From Utricularia gibba (Eukaryota; Streptophyta; Magnoliopsida; Lamiales; Lentibulariaceae), in the NCBI GenBank assembly GCA_002189035.1, contig CM007989.1:992001-1056000 (forward strand): a stretch of DNA of 64,000 bases, in the 5' to 3' direction. Under the pieces are notes generated by a model that saw only the letters and a list, made by a program, of their open reading frames with translations, was not told the DNA's origin and did not search any database. Position numbers and translations under genes: made by a program. Shown here piece after piece: positions 11,841 through 23,487 of the stretch (position 1 is the first letter of the stretch; the number at the start of each line of letters is the position of its first letter).

Positions 11841-12489
11841 TTGCTTGGCACTTTAGTTATCTGTGAGTGAGCCTTCGAGGGTAATAGAAGTTATGCCTGC
11901 TTTTGAGGCTTAAATTCTGTTTAAGAGGCTGTATCCTTGACGTTCTGCAGGGAGGCATTTATGGGTATGGTCCATCTCCAAGGTTTCGAAATCAGGTGGA
12001 TGTGATACTCACTGAATCTGGTGAAGACCTCCAGCTTCAAACTTCACATAGCGGGGCAGCTCTGTTTGGGGGCATTTTTTGGGACAACACTATCGTTTGG
12101 TTCAGGGTTTATGCCTACAGAGGAGGGCTGAGAAAAAATGCTCACTGCTGTTCACCGCACTGAGCAGCTCCATGAATATGAATGTAAATGCTAACACTTT
12201 TGGTGAAAGGCATATGTTATGGCTATGTTGAGAAAGATACTGATACTCGCAATTCCAATGTTACAACTCTGAGGACTAAAGTTGGCACATGAACTTATTC
12301 ATCAAGTTCTAGACACAATCAGAAACATGGACTCGTACTGGAAACTCGGAAGTGAAAAATGAAGCTCTCGCGACACACTGCGTTGGAATGTGCCGTTTGC
12401 TGCAAAATTGGCATCACCTGTTACCAGAATATCACGAGGAAATGGAGGCAGGCGTAAGAAACCTTAAACGAGATTCTTACGCTGAAATC
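11841..12489. other. Convergent intergenic region (3' UTRs)
   Basis: The 3' flanks of the PPR gene and the leftward FKBP62 gene meet here. An 86-codon open frame at 11903-12163 has no recognisable homology and is probably chance within the PPR 3' UTR. Confidence 0.5.
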
Positions 12490-15153
12490 TCAAGGCGTGT
12501 TCTTGCTCAAGCCTGAAAACATCTTGCCGTATAATTTGGCATCTTTCTTGTTGTACTCCTTCACTTTCTCCTTCAGAACTTTGTATTCCAGCTTCAAATC
12601 TCTGTTATTGCCATGGCTTTAAAGCGAGTCACGAGAACTAAAGTAGGAACCGAGCTTCAGACTGCAATGCTACCTGTTCTCGGGGTCGATCTCAAGTGCC
12701 TTTTTTATGTCGATTTCAGCCACATCCAGATCCGCCAAGTTGATATACGCCTGAGCCCTTCGGTACAATGCCTTTACATTTGTAGTCTCGAGTTCCAGCA
12801 CCTTTAAATGATCCAGAGATAATGCAGGCTATGCAAACAACACCAGGAGCGAGAGAGAAGAGAACGGTTAAGTTAAACAAACAATACCTTTGTGCAAAGT
12901 TTCTCAGCCTGCTTATACTCTTTCTGTTTCAATTGGCATGCAGCATTGTTGAGGTTGCAAGTGATCTTCAAGGCCTTGGCTTGCTTTTTCTCATCGTCAC
13001 TGAAGGAGGAATCATGATCGATATACTTGGCAGCCTGGTTTGAGTACCGCAATGTAAGCTATGGTGGTGAAAGCAGAGTTGGTGAGGCATTTGCAAAGAG
13101 CCTCTAGGATCCGAATGCTCACCTTTTCATACTTCTTAGAAGCTCTCAAGAACTTTCCAGCCTTAAACAGTGCATTCCCTTCTTCCTTTTTCGTAATGGC
13201 AGCTTCAATTTTCTCCTGAGTGTTCATGTCCCAAGATTCTTTGTCCTGAAGAAAGAATAACTAACGTCAAACATATTTAATTGCAGAGAAACCCCTTGGA
13301 ATTCCAAATTCCGAATTCTAACCTTCACGAAGGATACAAGTTCGACTTCATAGTACACAGTGGAGTTCGGGGGGACTCCAGCTAGCTCCTGCTGTGACCC
13401 TGAAGATCCAAAGGCATACTCAGGGGCAATTGTTATGAGTGCAACCTCTCCCTTCTTCATTTTCAACACCGCTCTATCCAACCCTTCAATAACTTGTTCT
13501 GCATGAAGAAAATACGTTAAGATGCATCCTGACACGAATGTACCAATTGAGAAGCAAAGAAACCTACTCGTGTACCTTCATCTGTTTTGAACTCATACAG
13601 ATCAGCTTCATCATCACCATGACCTCTTTTAATAAACACAGTGCCATCTTGAAGCTTTCCAATCAATTTCACTGAATAATTGAATAGGAGTTATCATGGA
13701 AAGAACACATAAAAGCAGGAAAATAAATGTCCATAAGAAATTTTCGAGTAATCACCTTTCACAACAGCTCCTTCGTTGGGGCGCTCATACCCCTCGCCTT
13801 CTTTCAAGACTTTCTTGACAACTTTCTTGTCATCAGTAACATCCGTAACTGTCTTCCATGATACCAATTCCACTGTAATATACAGAGTTGCATTCGGAGG
13901 GATGCCTCCTTCTGGGAAACCTTTTTCGCCAAACCCATCTGTACAAAAAAAGTTCCATCAAAACACAGCGCTCCCACGCTCTGCAGAACCAATTTGGAAG
14001 GCACAAATGTAAAGTAAGCAGCTCACATTGCGGTTTGACAGTAAGAAGAGCTTTTTCAGCCCTTTTCATTGTTTTCACAGCCTTGGGCAGTGCAGGGCAA
14101 AGAAGACCTGAAAGGAGAGCTGTAAGGGAAAACCCCAGAGGCAACATTCAGTTTCAAACATGCTTGATCCGGAAAAATACCATCTCTAAGGATGAATTCA
14201 ATTCCACTTGTTTCGGCCACCACAGTTCCATCTTGCAACTTAACTTCATACTTCACTGGAATAAGAAACGGTCGACTCAGGAACAGCCAAGCAAGATTAC
14301 GTTAACATCAGGCAGCACCTCAGGTTACCATACCTAAGACTTCATCAGCATCCCCAGGAGTCTCCCATTTCTCACCCTCTCTGAGGATCTTTTTGTACAC
14401 ACCGCCATCCTTGCAGATGTCCTTAATACTGACCCAGGAAAGCAACTCAACATCAAACTGCAAGGTAGCCTTAGGAGGAATAGTCGGAGGGGATCCCGAT
14501 TCACCGTAAGCCAATTCTGGTGGTATGGTGAAGATTGCATTTTCCCCTTTCTTCATTGTCTTGATACCTTCATCCCATCCCTTGATGACCTGTCCTGTAA
14601 GTCATTCACGAGCATGACGATATCGTTATACATAGAAACAGACAATTCTGAAGGATGTACAATTCGACTGTAGAAGCAGACGATGAATAATGACCTGAAC
14701 GAAGTCACTGAAAAACACTTTTAACATGTAATTTAAAATCAAGATATGTCCAATAAAAACCCCAGAAAATGCATAAAGGAGAAGAGAAAAAGTGAACCTT
14801 GGCCAAGCTTGAAAGTGAATGGCTCTCCCCTGTCACGACTTGAATCAAATTTGGTACCGTCGAGCAAAGTTCCAGTATAATGAACTGAATTTGTCCAAAA
14901 CCAAACCAAAGTTCAAAAGCAGTGCAAGTCCAGTCATTCAGTTGAAAACAAGAGTGAATTCAACAAGTACCGTAAACTTCATCGCCGTTTTCAGGCGTAT
15001 CCCAGCCTTCCCCTTCCTTCACAAGCTTCTTCTTCAAACCTTGCTTCCCAATTTCCTTCTCTTCTCCAACCTTAACAGGCCCCAAATCCCCGGCAGATCC
15101 AGATCCTCATCCATCCCTTCCGCGGGCGGAATGTCGAGGTCCTCGTCCATCAT
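12490..15153 (-). CDS. FKBP62: FKBP62/ROF1-type immunophilin, with a frame break in exon 1
   Basis: Large peptidyl-prolyl isomerase that binds HSP90 and works in heat-stress responses. Twelve exons: 14971-15153, 14798-14884, 14334-14594, 14181-14255, 14027-14107, 13756-13938, 13576-13671, 13323-13498, 13123-13245, 12888-13034, 12674-12801 and 12490-12601. The product would be about 550 residues: three FKBP domains, a TPR region ([41 protein letters not shown]) and a C-terminal basic helix. Domain 1 keeps the FKBP active-site pattern ([29 protein letters not shown]). Oddity: the acidic start ([13 protein letters not shown]) and the rest of exon 1 ([19 protein letters not shown]) lie in different frames. 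One base appears to be missing at about 15080-15091, where two CCCC runs sit. Read literally, translation stops at 15034. All later exons keep frame, so an assembly error is more likely than a pseudogene. Confidence 0.88.
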
Positions 15154-15444
15154 TTTTGGGTAGAATTCAGGGTTTACCGTTGCTCCGAAAGTGACGAAGG
15201 CTGAAGATCTAGAGACTTCCTCAGGGTTTACGATGTAAATTGAAGGTAGGGTAACCGTACATTTTCATTTAAAAGAAAAACCTCTAGAGAGTTCTTCTCA
15301 TTACAAATAATTGGAATTCTTTTTATTATTATTTTATTATTCCATAAAAAGAAAAAGAAAAATGCAGATTGCAGAGGCGGTTCGTATTTCAGCCACAAAA
15401 AGGGCTTTCCGGTAACAGTACCGACGAATTGGTAATCGCAACAG
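15154..15444. promoter_or_regulatory. Shared promoter between FKBP62 and YlmG1
   Basis: A 291-bp gap separates the divergent start codons of the immunophilin and YlmG1. It is AT-rich in the middle (15285-15365). No canonical TATA or heat-shock element cluster was obvious by eye. Shared promoter use is inferred from the spacing only. Confidence 0.4.
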
Positions 15445-16128
15445 ATGGCGTCGTCTCTCATCGCCACTCCGATGGCCCAATCCGCCATCCCGGTCCCGGT
15501 CTCCCTCGGCGTCGCAATTCCGCGACGTATACGCCTTTTGGGGGTGCCTTTATCGAAATCTTCGTCCTTCTATCCGTCCCGTCTGCCGAAACCCTCGATT
15601 CTGAAAATTTCAGCGTCGACTACCTCTGCGCCCGCTGTAATGCTCATCGACTCGCCCAATCCCAGCCTCCCACCCCGGGATTTGCTCACGGACTCCACGA
15701 GGACGGTGACTACGCTATTCGCTGCATCCATGATTGCCTCCAGGGTATTCGCGAATGGACTTTTGAGTTTTGTTGTGCAATTGAGAGAGCCGTTGGTCAC
15801 CGCCGCCTGCCCAGCCTTGTTCGCTGCGGTTAAGAGCGCTCCTGTTCGTTCCCTAAACACGCCCTTAACCGTGGTCGCCGCCGGCATGGCGAAATGGCTT
15901 GATATTTACAGTGGAGTTTTGATGGTACGAGTTTTGCTCAGTTGGTTTCCCAACATTCCATGGGATAGACAGCCCTTATCCGCCATCAGGGATCTCTGCG
16001 ATCCTTACCTGAACTTGTTCAGGAACGTGATTCCTCCCATATTTGACACTCTGGATGTGAGCCCCCTGTTCGCGTTTGCAGTTTTGGGTACTTTGGGCTC
16101 CATTTTGAACAGCACCAGGGCCGGATAA
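15445..16128 (+). CDS. YLMG1: YlmG homolog 1, plastid YGGT-family membrane protein
   Basis: Single-exon gene for 227 residues. YlmG1 proteins are plastid membrane proteins needed for nucleoid distribution and for thylakoid complex biogenesis. The first 55 residues are rich in Ser/Pro/Arg and poor in acids, as in a plastid transit peptide. The C-terminal YGGT domain (about 145-222) shows YSGVLMVRVLLSWFPNIPW, then IRDLCDPYLNLFRNVIPP, then a second membrane segment (SPLFAFAVLGTLGSIL). The two hydrophobic segments flanking the DPYLN motif are diagnostic for this family. The gene is head to head with FKBP62. Confidence 0.88.
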   Translation: MASSLIATPMAQSAIPVPVSLGVAIPRRIRLLGVPLSKSSSFYPSRLPKPSILKISASTTSAPAVMLIDSPNPSLPPRDLLTDSTRTVTTLFAASMIASRVFANGLLSFVVQLREPLVTAACPALFAAVKSAPVRSLNTPLTVVAAGMAKWLDIYSGVLMVRVLLSWFPNIPWDRQPLSAIRDLCDPYLNLFRNVIPPIFDTLDVSPLFAFAVLGTLGSILNSTRAG

Positions 16129-17481
16129 TGGAGCAGGACTCAAAGCTTCCCCTTTACTTCGTGGTACGCTGCTGATGCACTTGTTGAGTTTTGTAGCAGT
16201 AGTTCTGGTGATTTGATGCATGCATGATTCATGGGTTTAGACATCTAAATTTTGTCTCGGAGTTTAAAGAACAGCACTTTACTCTACAATTTCAATCCTT
16301 ATGTTTATGGGCTGTTCTTGGTTTCCAATTCCTTCAAGATACTTGATCTTATAGAAGGGTGTGAACACACTGAATCAACAGATAATTTACAGGTTTCGCA
16401 AACCTTTCGTCGTCAATTTCGACTGAGCTACGCCATGAACCTTTCCCGGCTACAGGTTTTGGTAGCTCTGGTAAATGTGATCAATTCAAAAGGAGAGAGT
16501 CTTCGATACATGACTGTTGCAGGTTTCTTCTCAAAATTGAAATCCGTTTCTAATTGGGCCGGACTTCTACTCATTCCCTTGGGCCAGATCAATCCCTACT
16601 ACCAAGGCAGGATCCATCCATATACCAGCACCGAAAACCCAGACCCGTTTCCGGATACCATCTCAAACCTTGAATAAAAAATACCTGAACCATTTTCGTA
16701 CATTCACGAACTCATCTTACAGTCTGATGTTGACCCGACCCAAATGATCAATCGGATCCTTGGGTCACGTTTAAACCCTATTTGATTCTATTTTTAAGAA
16801 ATGTTTTTTTCGAGTACGAATGTTTTATTCAAAAAAAATGTTCGTTTTTATTCCCTCTTGTTTTGTTCAAAATTTGAAATTATTTTTATTCTCCTTAAAT
16901 TAGCCTCCAAAATTCATTAAAAGTATTTGATAAATAAAAGGAAACTACAAATCCTTTACCTTCTATTTATTAGAAATATTTTTCTAAAATTGATTTTTAA
17001 TTTCAAAATGGCACTTGAAGGTATTTTTTTTAAAAGGTAAAACATAATTATTTTTCGCACATACGGTTGACTGCAGGCGACAAATGTTTCCATGCCTGCG
17101 ACCACACGCAATGCTTTTCGTGGGCAGTGCGGGCTTCCCCTTTTGTCACGTGGCAAAACATTAGAAAAAGGTTTAATAATAATCATGATAGTAATAAGTA
17201 TGTCAACTTTTTTGTTTACTAAAAAAAAGGGTTCTAGTGTGAAAAGTAGAAAAGTTAATATCACTAATCGTTAATTAATTATTTTAATCCATAGATAATA
17301 ATAATAATAAGAATTTTTCATTATGATCATAACACGTGGAATGATTGAAAGCAGCAGTAGTAATAGTAGTAATATATTTGAACATTTCACACCGTACGGT
17401 CAATCAGCCACAAGCTTCTTCTTCTACACATGAACGTGAGCGTGGACAGTCGGAAGGGATGGAGTTGCAGGCGGTCATCGA
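16129..17481. other. Convergent intergenic region between YlmG1 and NOI genes
   Basis: The 3' flanks of two convergent genes. A 141-codon frame at 16252-16677 has no family match and sits in the expected YlmG1 3' UTR. From about 16780 to 17340 the DNA is AT-rich with poly-A/T tracts. No repeat family was recognised. Confidence 0.5.
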
Positions 17482-18350
17482 TCAGCACACACAGTCGACC
17501 TTCATCTTCATGCAGCTTGAGAACAGACTCCACATACCTTTCTGCTCACGGCGGAGGAAGAGGGGAGGCCGATTAGGGAACTGCGCATGCAGGGTTACGA
17601 TGAATTGATGATGATCGGGGGGTGGAAGTACCTTTCTGGAGTTGGCGCGGAGGATCTCCGGCGAGATTTTGTATAGATCCTCGTCGACGGCTTTTGCCCG
17701 GGGGCGGGGGGGGGGAGGGAGTCGCCGCCAGGGGACTTGGGGGCGATTTCAGTTTGTACACTGCCAGCTTGTCTTTCTCCTTGGTGCTGTAGCTCAATTT
17801 CCCCTGCAGAGAACCATGAAAAAGTCTGAATCCTTTGTGTGTGTGGTTAATTGGGAGAAGGGAGTTTGGTGGGGGGTTGTGATCTGACCCTGCGGCGAGG
17901 AACGACGATGACCGCCGGAGTAACGATGTCGTTTTGATACAAGTCGCCGGTGACATACAAGTCCCTGTCCTGAGAGAAGCTGTAGCGGAAGAAGCCCGGC
18001 GTGTTTCTAGCGGATTCGAAGCACTGGGTGAAGGGGAGATCCCCGTCGCATTCCCAGCTCCCGAATTCAGGGACATGGCTCCTCTTCATGCAGAAATCCT
18101 GCAGAGAATCCAAAAGAACCCGATTGAACTTCACAGCAAAAAGACAAGAAAAACAGAGAATTGAAAGCAACCCAGTCCCGAGTCTCAGAAGACGAAACAC
18201 GAAAAAGAGAAATTCGAAAGGAACCCAGTTCCAGTTTCAGAAGAAGAAACAAGAAAAAGATAAATTCGAAAGCAACCATGTTTCAGTTGGAGAAGAAGAA
18301 ACAAGGGAAAGAAAGGGAGAATGGGGCAATGGGCAGTTACTTACTTCCAT
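17482..18350 (-). CDS. NOI/RIN4-family protein, with a C10 frame break
   Basis: Small membrane-anchored protein of the RIN4/NOI family, linked to plant immune signalling. Proposed exons: 18345-18350 (Met-Glu only), 17889-18098, 17632-17803 and 17482-17580, about 161 residues. The NOI-type motif HVPEFGSWECDGDLPFTQCFESAR is in exon 2, followed by DLYVTGDLYQNDIVTPAVIVVPRRR. Exon 3 ends with the block VDEDLYKISPEILRANSRK that I recall from this family. The last exon has Cys residues near the end (SSC, DCVC), suitable for lipid anchoring. Oddity: the first and second halves of exon 3 are in different frames; ten consecutive C (minus strand, 17706-17715) should be nine to join them. Exon 4 is the least certain part. 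Confidence 0.7.
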
Positions 18351-18762
18351 GGAAATAAGAACGGATTAAGGGGATCTTGGATTCAGGTTCAGGGGAGGTT
18401 CTTGTGCTTTTGTAAAGAGAAAAACTAAAGCAGGAGGGTTGAAGGGATGGATAAAAAAAACGAAAGAGAAGAAGTTAAAAAGGAAAAGGGGGTGCGTGGG
18501 AAGAAGGGGAGAGAAGGACACACAACTTTCAGAAAGAGGTAGACCCACAGGTGAGAAAAAAGGGCAGGCAAAGAAGCCCGAATACCGAAGACATTTTTAT
18601 TAGTATCAACGTACAGTTACACACACAGCAGCAGACTCTGTGCTCTCTGCACTGCGCCAGCCACAGTACCACACCAGCAAAGCTTAACGACGCGTCTCTG
18701 TTTTGAAGAAGCTCGTTTTTCTCGCCATCAAAAGGTAAGCGCCTCACACATTAAAAGTTGAC

Positions 18763-18789
18763 CCCTCTCCCTCTCCCTCTCCCTCTCCC
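18763..18789. repeat. (CCCTCT)n microsatellite
   Basis: About four and a half copies of the hexamer CCCTCT in tandem upstream of the NOI gene. It is pyrimidine-rich on the plus strand. Confidence 0.85.
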
Positions 18790-21700
18790 AAGAACACCAG
18801 TTGACCCTCTGCCCCGCCATACACACCCATAGTCCACTCAGTGATCCCATTCCAGTGAAGGGTTCCTGAAACTTTAGAAAACTAGTAGTCACACTTGAAA
18901 TTGTATCATATTAGAAAAGATTAGATCAAATTATTCTAAAACAATCATTTACATGCATAGTCAAGGCAGTGGTCTTGATCCACAATCCCTTGAATGAGGG
19001 TGGTTTCAGTCAACCCATGATCCATCACCAAACCCTGAAAAACTACCCAGGGGTGAAACGCAATGAAAAGATGGTGCACTTTATGAGCATGTCACCTCCC
19101 CTAGCAGTGGTCTATAGCCATAACTATGACTATACTCGAGGTTGGTTTGAAGTAAAGTAAGAGTGAGAATGTGAACAGTATGGATTTTGGAAAAGGAAAA
19201 GTGAGAGGTGGAGCATGGGCATGTGAAATGAAGAAAAGGGGAGGGAGCCAGAGGTGAAAAAATGATAATAATATGAAGAAGAAGAAGAAAGCAGCAGTAA
19301 ATGAGTCTCTGGAAAGAAGAAGAAGCAGCAAGGCCCTTAAATGTGTTGCAGGGAAAACACAGTCCCAGCCACCAGCAGCATTCAATTCAATGAGTTCCCA
19401 ACATTATCATTCCATCCCCAGCAATATTATTACACATTACACCTCTCCATGATCCCTGCTTCCAACCTTAGCACCACCCTTTTCCACTTTCTACTTTACT
19501 TTGTGTTAATCGGGCAGCTCTCACATGGATGACACCATCTTCATGGGATTCCAAGACTACCAATTTCTGTGTAATACTAACACAAGGAGTAGTCCGTTTT
19601 CTGATCTTCAGACAAAGAGCATGGAAATGGTAGGCGTAATTAATACAACCAAAACCACTTGTCCTGTGCTTCATGTGTAGGAGAGGGTGTGGGCAGTCTA
19701 GCGTAATGTACTACTGTACAAAGCGGCAGGATGCGCCTTGTCCAATTAGTGATGCAATTATTAATGGATGATTCATTAGCAACATCTAGTCTCCCTAATT
19801 TCAACTCTGGTCGCACCTCTATGGTCTACGTTGGTCCGAGTTTATAAATAATAATTTGGGTTTATAAAACCCAAATAATCTTTTTTTTTTTTCTCAATGT
19901 CAAAAAATTAAATTATCAATAATTCCTAAAGAATATATACAAAATAAAACGAAATATTAAAAATATAAAAATATGTATATTATCAAGGTAGATGATGATG
20001 ATAGTTTCATTGAATAGCCAAAGATTGTTCGAGCCACTATTCATTTAGATACCCATGTATTCCCTTTCATTTATTTCGTATTCAATGAGTAACTTGCAAT
20101 CCAGCTATCTCAATTTATTTAAAATATTTATAAAAATAAAATTTTTATTTAATAGATTGAATCAAAGAATATTTTTCTTCTAAAGTACTTTAGAATTGTT
20201 AAGAATTCACTCAAATGTTATTTAGAAAAATGATATATCATAAATATCTTATGATATATAATATTTTAAGTCAGTGGATAAAATATTTACTCTCTCAAAC
20301 CAATTTTACCGTCAAATAGGATGGTTCCTCATCTATTGATAATTTATAAATTATGTTTTTTTTCTAGTAATTTCGATGAGGATTATCTAATTTAATTAAA
20401 ATATGGTATCATATTTTAGAAGAGTTTTGAATCAATATTGATGTACACAATTTAACTGCACACCAAATGCATGGATTTTTGCATGAAAGATAATTATACT
20501 TGGGAATTATCTACTTGGCATGCTGAATTCAGGATTAAAAAATAATAATAATTCTGCAAAAACAGTGGGTACACTCAGGACAAGCTTTGCTGAAAAGGAG
20601 CCGTACGGTAAGACTGAAGTTGGTGCAGAGGAAATGGACCGTTCGATTTACAATGCTGTCAGATCTCTCTGCCTCTGCTCATTAAGGTTGTATTTAATCG
20701 ATTTTATGGTGCGGTTAAAATTGTTTTTTTCACTAATGTCGAATGTGGGGGACTGGGACCGTCTTGTCCACTTCACGCCACGAGCGAGATGTCTGTTTGC
20801 TGGCTCTGCCCTCTCTTCGCCCCCTCCCCGTACCCCCCAGAAACTTCAAACTTGCCTCTGCCCCTCCCTCTTTAAAACCCCAACCCAACCGTAATCCGGA
20901 CTGCATCGGATTCCATTACACCGTATGTATGACGAACGCAACGCGAGGGCTGAGTAAGTAATGTCTCAGAATCAAGATCAAGACGGGGGTTTGTCAGAAT
21001 TCACTCCATTCAAACATGCCATGCCTGTCTAGTCCATTTCAGTCGTCTGTAAATCATTCCATGGCCTGAAACTCGGTTTCTTCTGTCCGGTAACCGAAGA
21101 ATATGCACCCCTTTTTCTCTGTTTCGCGTTCACCAAGGAGGCGCAGGGTCGCAGCAGCCACCCACGCCCTGCAATCTGGGCAGGAAGAAGCCCAAGAAGA
21201 AACCCATTGCGCCATTTGGGCGGAGACAGCCTTGATTATTGATTAGTTGGGGTGATTAGACGTTTAATCAAACAATTAGGGATGGTGGGGCCCCCAACCC
21301 TCCCACCAATCACAACGCAGACCAACAATTACCCTAATTAATTAATTAGGGATTGAATAAAAAACCCCAATCTCAACCAACGCATTGAATTCAAATTCAA
21401 ATTTATATTATATATCATTATCGGAATAATGTCAATCATCAATATCAATTAATTTTTTAAAAGGAGAATATTGCGCAGTTGGCGATCCGGGGTTGGTCCT
21501 CGTGCGGTGCGCCACACGGGGCTTGTTCCCTAGTGATAGTGCCCACTCTCGAGAGCATATGCAAATTCACGATCATATAATATGATCCAATGAGGCCATG
21601 AGGCACCTCACCAAGTGGAGAATTCGGAATCGAATCGAATCTGATCGACGGGTGGTTAGAACCGCAACTAGAGTTGTGTTATGCAGTTTCGACCAAGATC

Positions 21701-23426
21701 AATGTGTATGTAAATGATGGTGGTGTTTTTGAACATGAAACTTTGGTGCTACATTTTACTGCAAGGTCAAGTAGGAGTTGGGTGGGTCCCATGGGCATCG
21801 CATGAATACTGTTGCAAGTATGTTGAGAGTAGTTGATGGGGCCCCACTGAAGAAAACCATGCCATGAAGTCTCGTGCCTGCATGTGCCACATTTGTTTTC
21901 CCTTTTTTTATCGTTATTATTTTTGTGCGTTTTTTACGGAGCAAAGATGATTATTTAGGTAGATATTCCATGCCGAATATTGATATATGTACCATTTTAT
22001 ATTCAGCATCAATCTTGAAATATCACTTTGATCTAGGAGATATATCTTTAAATTCGATTCTAATGCAATATTTTTTAAATTATGATAATTCATACTATTT
22101 ACTGTATCGAAACTCATTCGAAATCTATTGTATCAAGCTTACCGTTTGAGTCATAAAAATCCGGTGTTCGATCAAGCCTTGAGATATAAACTAAAATAAA
22201 GTCCTCCATGAGTTGACGTGTTCGAAAACTATAAAACAACATTTACTTTTCTATTGCATAATTAGGGTTGGATCGAAATTGAAATGTAAGAAAATGGGCT
22301 AGTGAAAAGTAAGCATCAACACTAGGATTTCCTACAAAACTCAAATACAAAATATTAAATTTCAGTATTTTCAGATGTAATAAGATTACACTGTTTAGTT
22401 TATACTAATTTTTCAGAATTCATCCAGAATGACTTTTATATAAAAATTACTTCAATGCATGTCATAATAAAATTACCTTATTACTTTAGTAATACATGAA
22501 AGATTAATTTGTGTTAAATAATATATTTAGTGAGAAGTAACATTTAATATAATAAAAAAGATATAGAAATGGACACCTTTGTTATTTAATACTTAAAAGT
22601 ATGGTAAAACACAAACCTATATCCCATATTATGTACTTTGTTGATAACATTCAAGAAATTTCAATATAAGGATTATAAACTATACCGCATTTATTTCATA
22701 AATTTAATGCTATGGAGACGAGTTTATTTAAACCTATATTCTTTCATCCCTATGCCACATTATTATCTAATAATTCAATTAAATTAAACCCTTTTATCAA
22801 ACACTTTCATATAGATTTAGTTAATCCCATATAATGAAATGACGGTTATACCCATGGTCAAATGCATTGCTTAATTCCCCACTTCCCCCTGCATTTTAGT
22901 CACTTTTCCACACTGAATCTAGCGATTCAATCAACACACTAATCTTCTAATGAAATTGAGATGATCAAACTTTACGAAATGATTTCAATTACGAAACGCG
23001 CATTGACGATTGGAAGAAATGAATAAAAAGGGGAGGGGTAACATCCAAGAACAAGGGTATTGGATTAGTTACATCGCTCTTTTTGTTTGTTTGTTTAGAA
23101 TGTAGAAGTGGTACCTAATAGTCTGCCCTGTGGAACTATTCAAAAGGCTTGTTATCAAATCAGGTGGATGATTGGAAATAATGGAGGCAAGAAAAAAGGA
23201 AAACGCCAAGAGATGGGGGAATGGAACCCATGTGCAGTCATATGGTAGTTGGCCCATATCCCTCCTTGGAGATAATGAATGACTAAGACACGCCTAAATC
23301 CCCCATTAATCCTCCCTAATCTTTAATCATGTGAAGGAAGCTGCCTGCCTGTGTGGGTGCCTTCTCCCAGAACGAAAGATAAGAAATCACATCCAACTTT
23401 CTTCACAAATGTGCTCCCCTTCTGGT

Positions 23427-23436
<10 letters not shown>

Positions 23437-23462
<26 letters not shown>
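23437..23462. repeat. (TA)n microsatellite in the IBH1-like leader
   Basis: Thirteen TA units ending 25 bases before the IBH1-like start codon. The position suggests it lies in the promoter or 5' leader. Confidence 0.9.
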
Positions 23463-23487
23463 CATACGCATATACATCAGTTACCCC

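Larger units (their letters stand above)
18351..23487. other. Long gene-poor region
   Basis: About 5.1 kb without a gene I can support. 18351-18760 is upstream DNA of the NOI gene. A (CCCTCT)n repeat lies at about 18763-18789. 19850-20500 and 21880-23000 are very AT-rich. 20730-21200 is GC-richer with C-rich tracts and might hold an untranslated transcript, but no conserved product is visible. 21475-21640 holds a compact GC-rich segment with two near-perfect palindromes. I saw no transposase, reverse transcriptase or recognisable MITE ends. Confidence 0.5.

Noticed and set aside
16252-16677. 141-codon open frame after YlmG1
   Set aside because: No family match; composition and position fit a 3' UTR.
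20655-20690. A possible miR156/157-like segment (CTGTCAGATCTCTCTGCC)
   Set aside because: The match to miR156/157 is poor and no fold-back partner was found nearby.
20520-20894. 124-codon frame in the long gene-poor region
   Set aside because: No recognisable domain, and it crosses from AT-rich spacer into a C-rich tract; likely chance.
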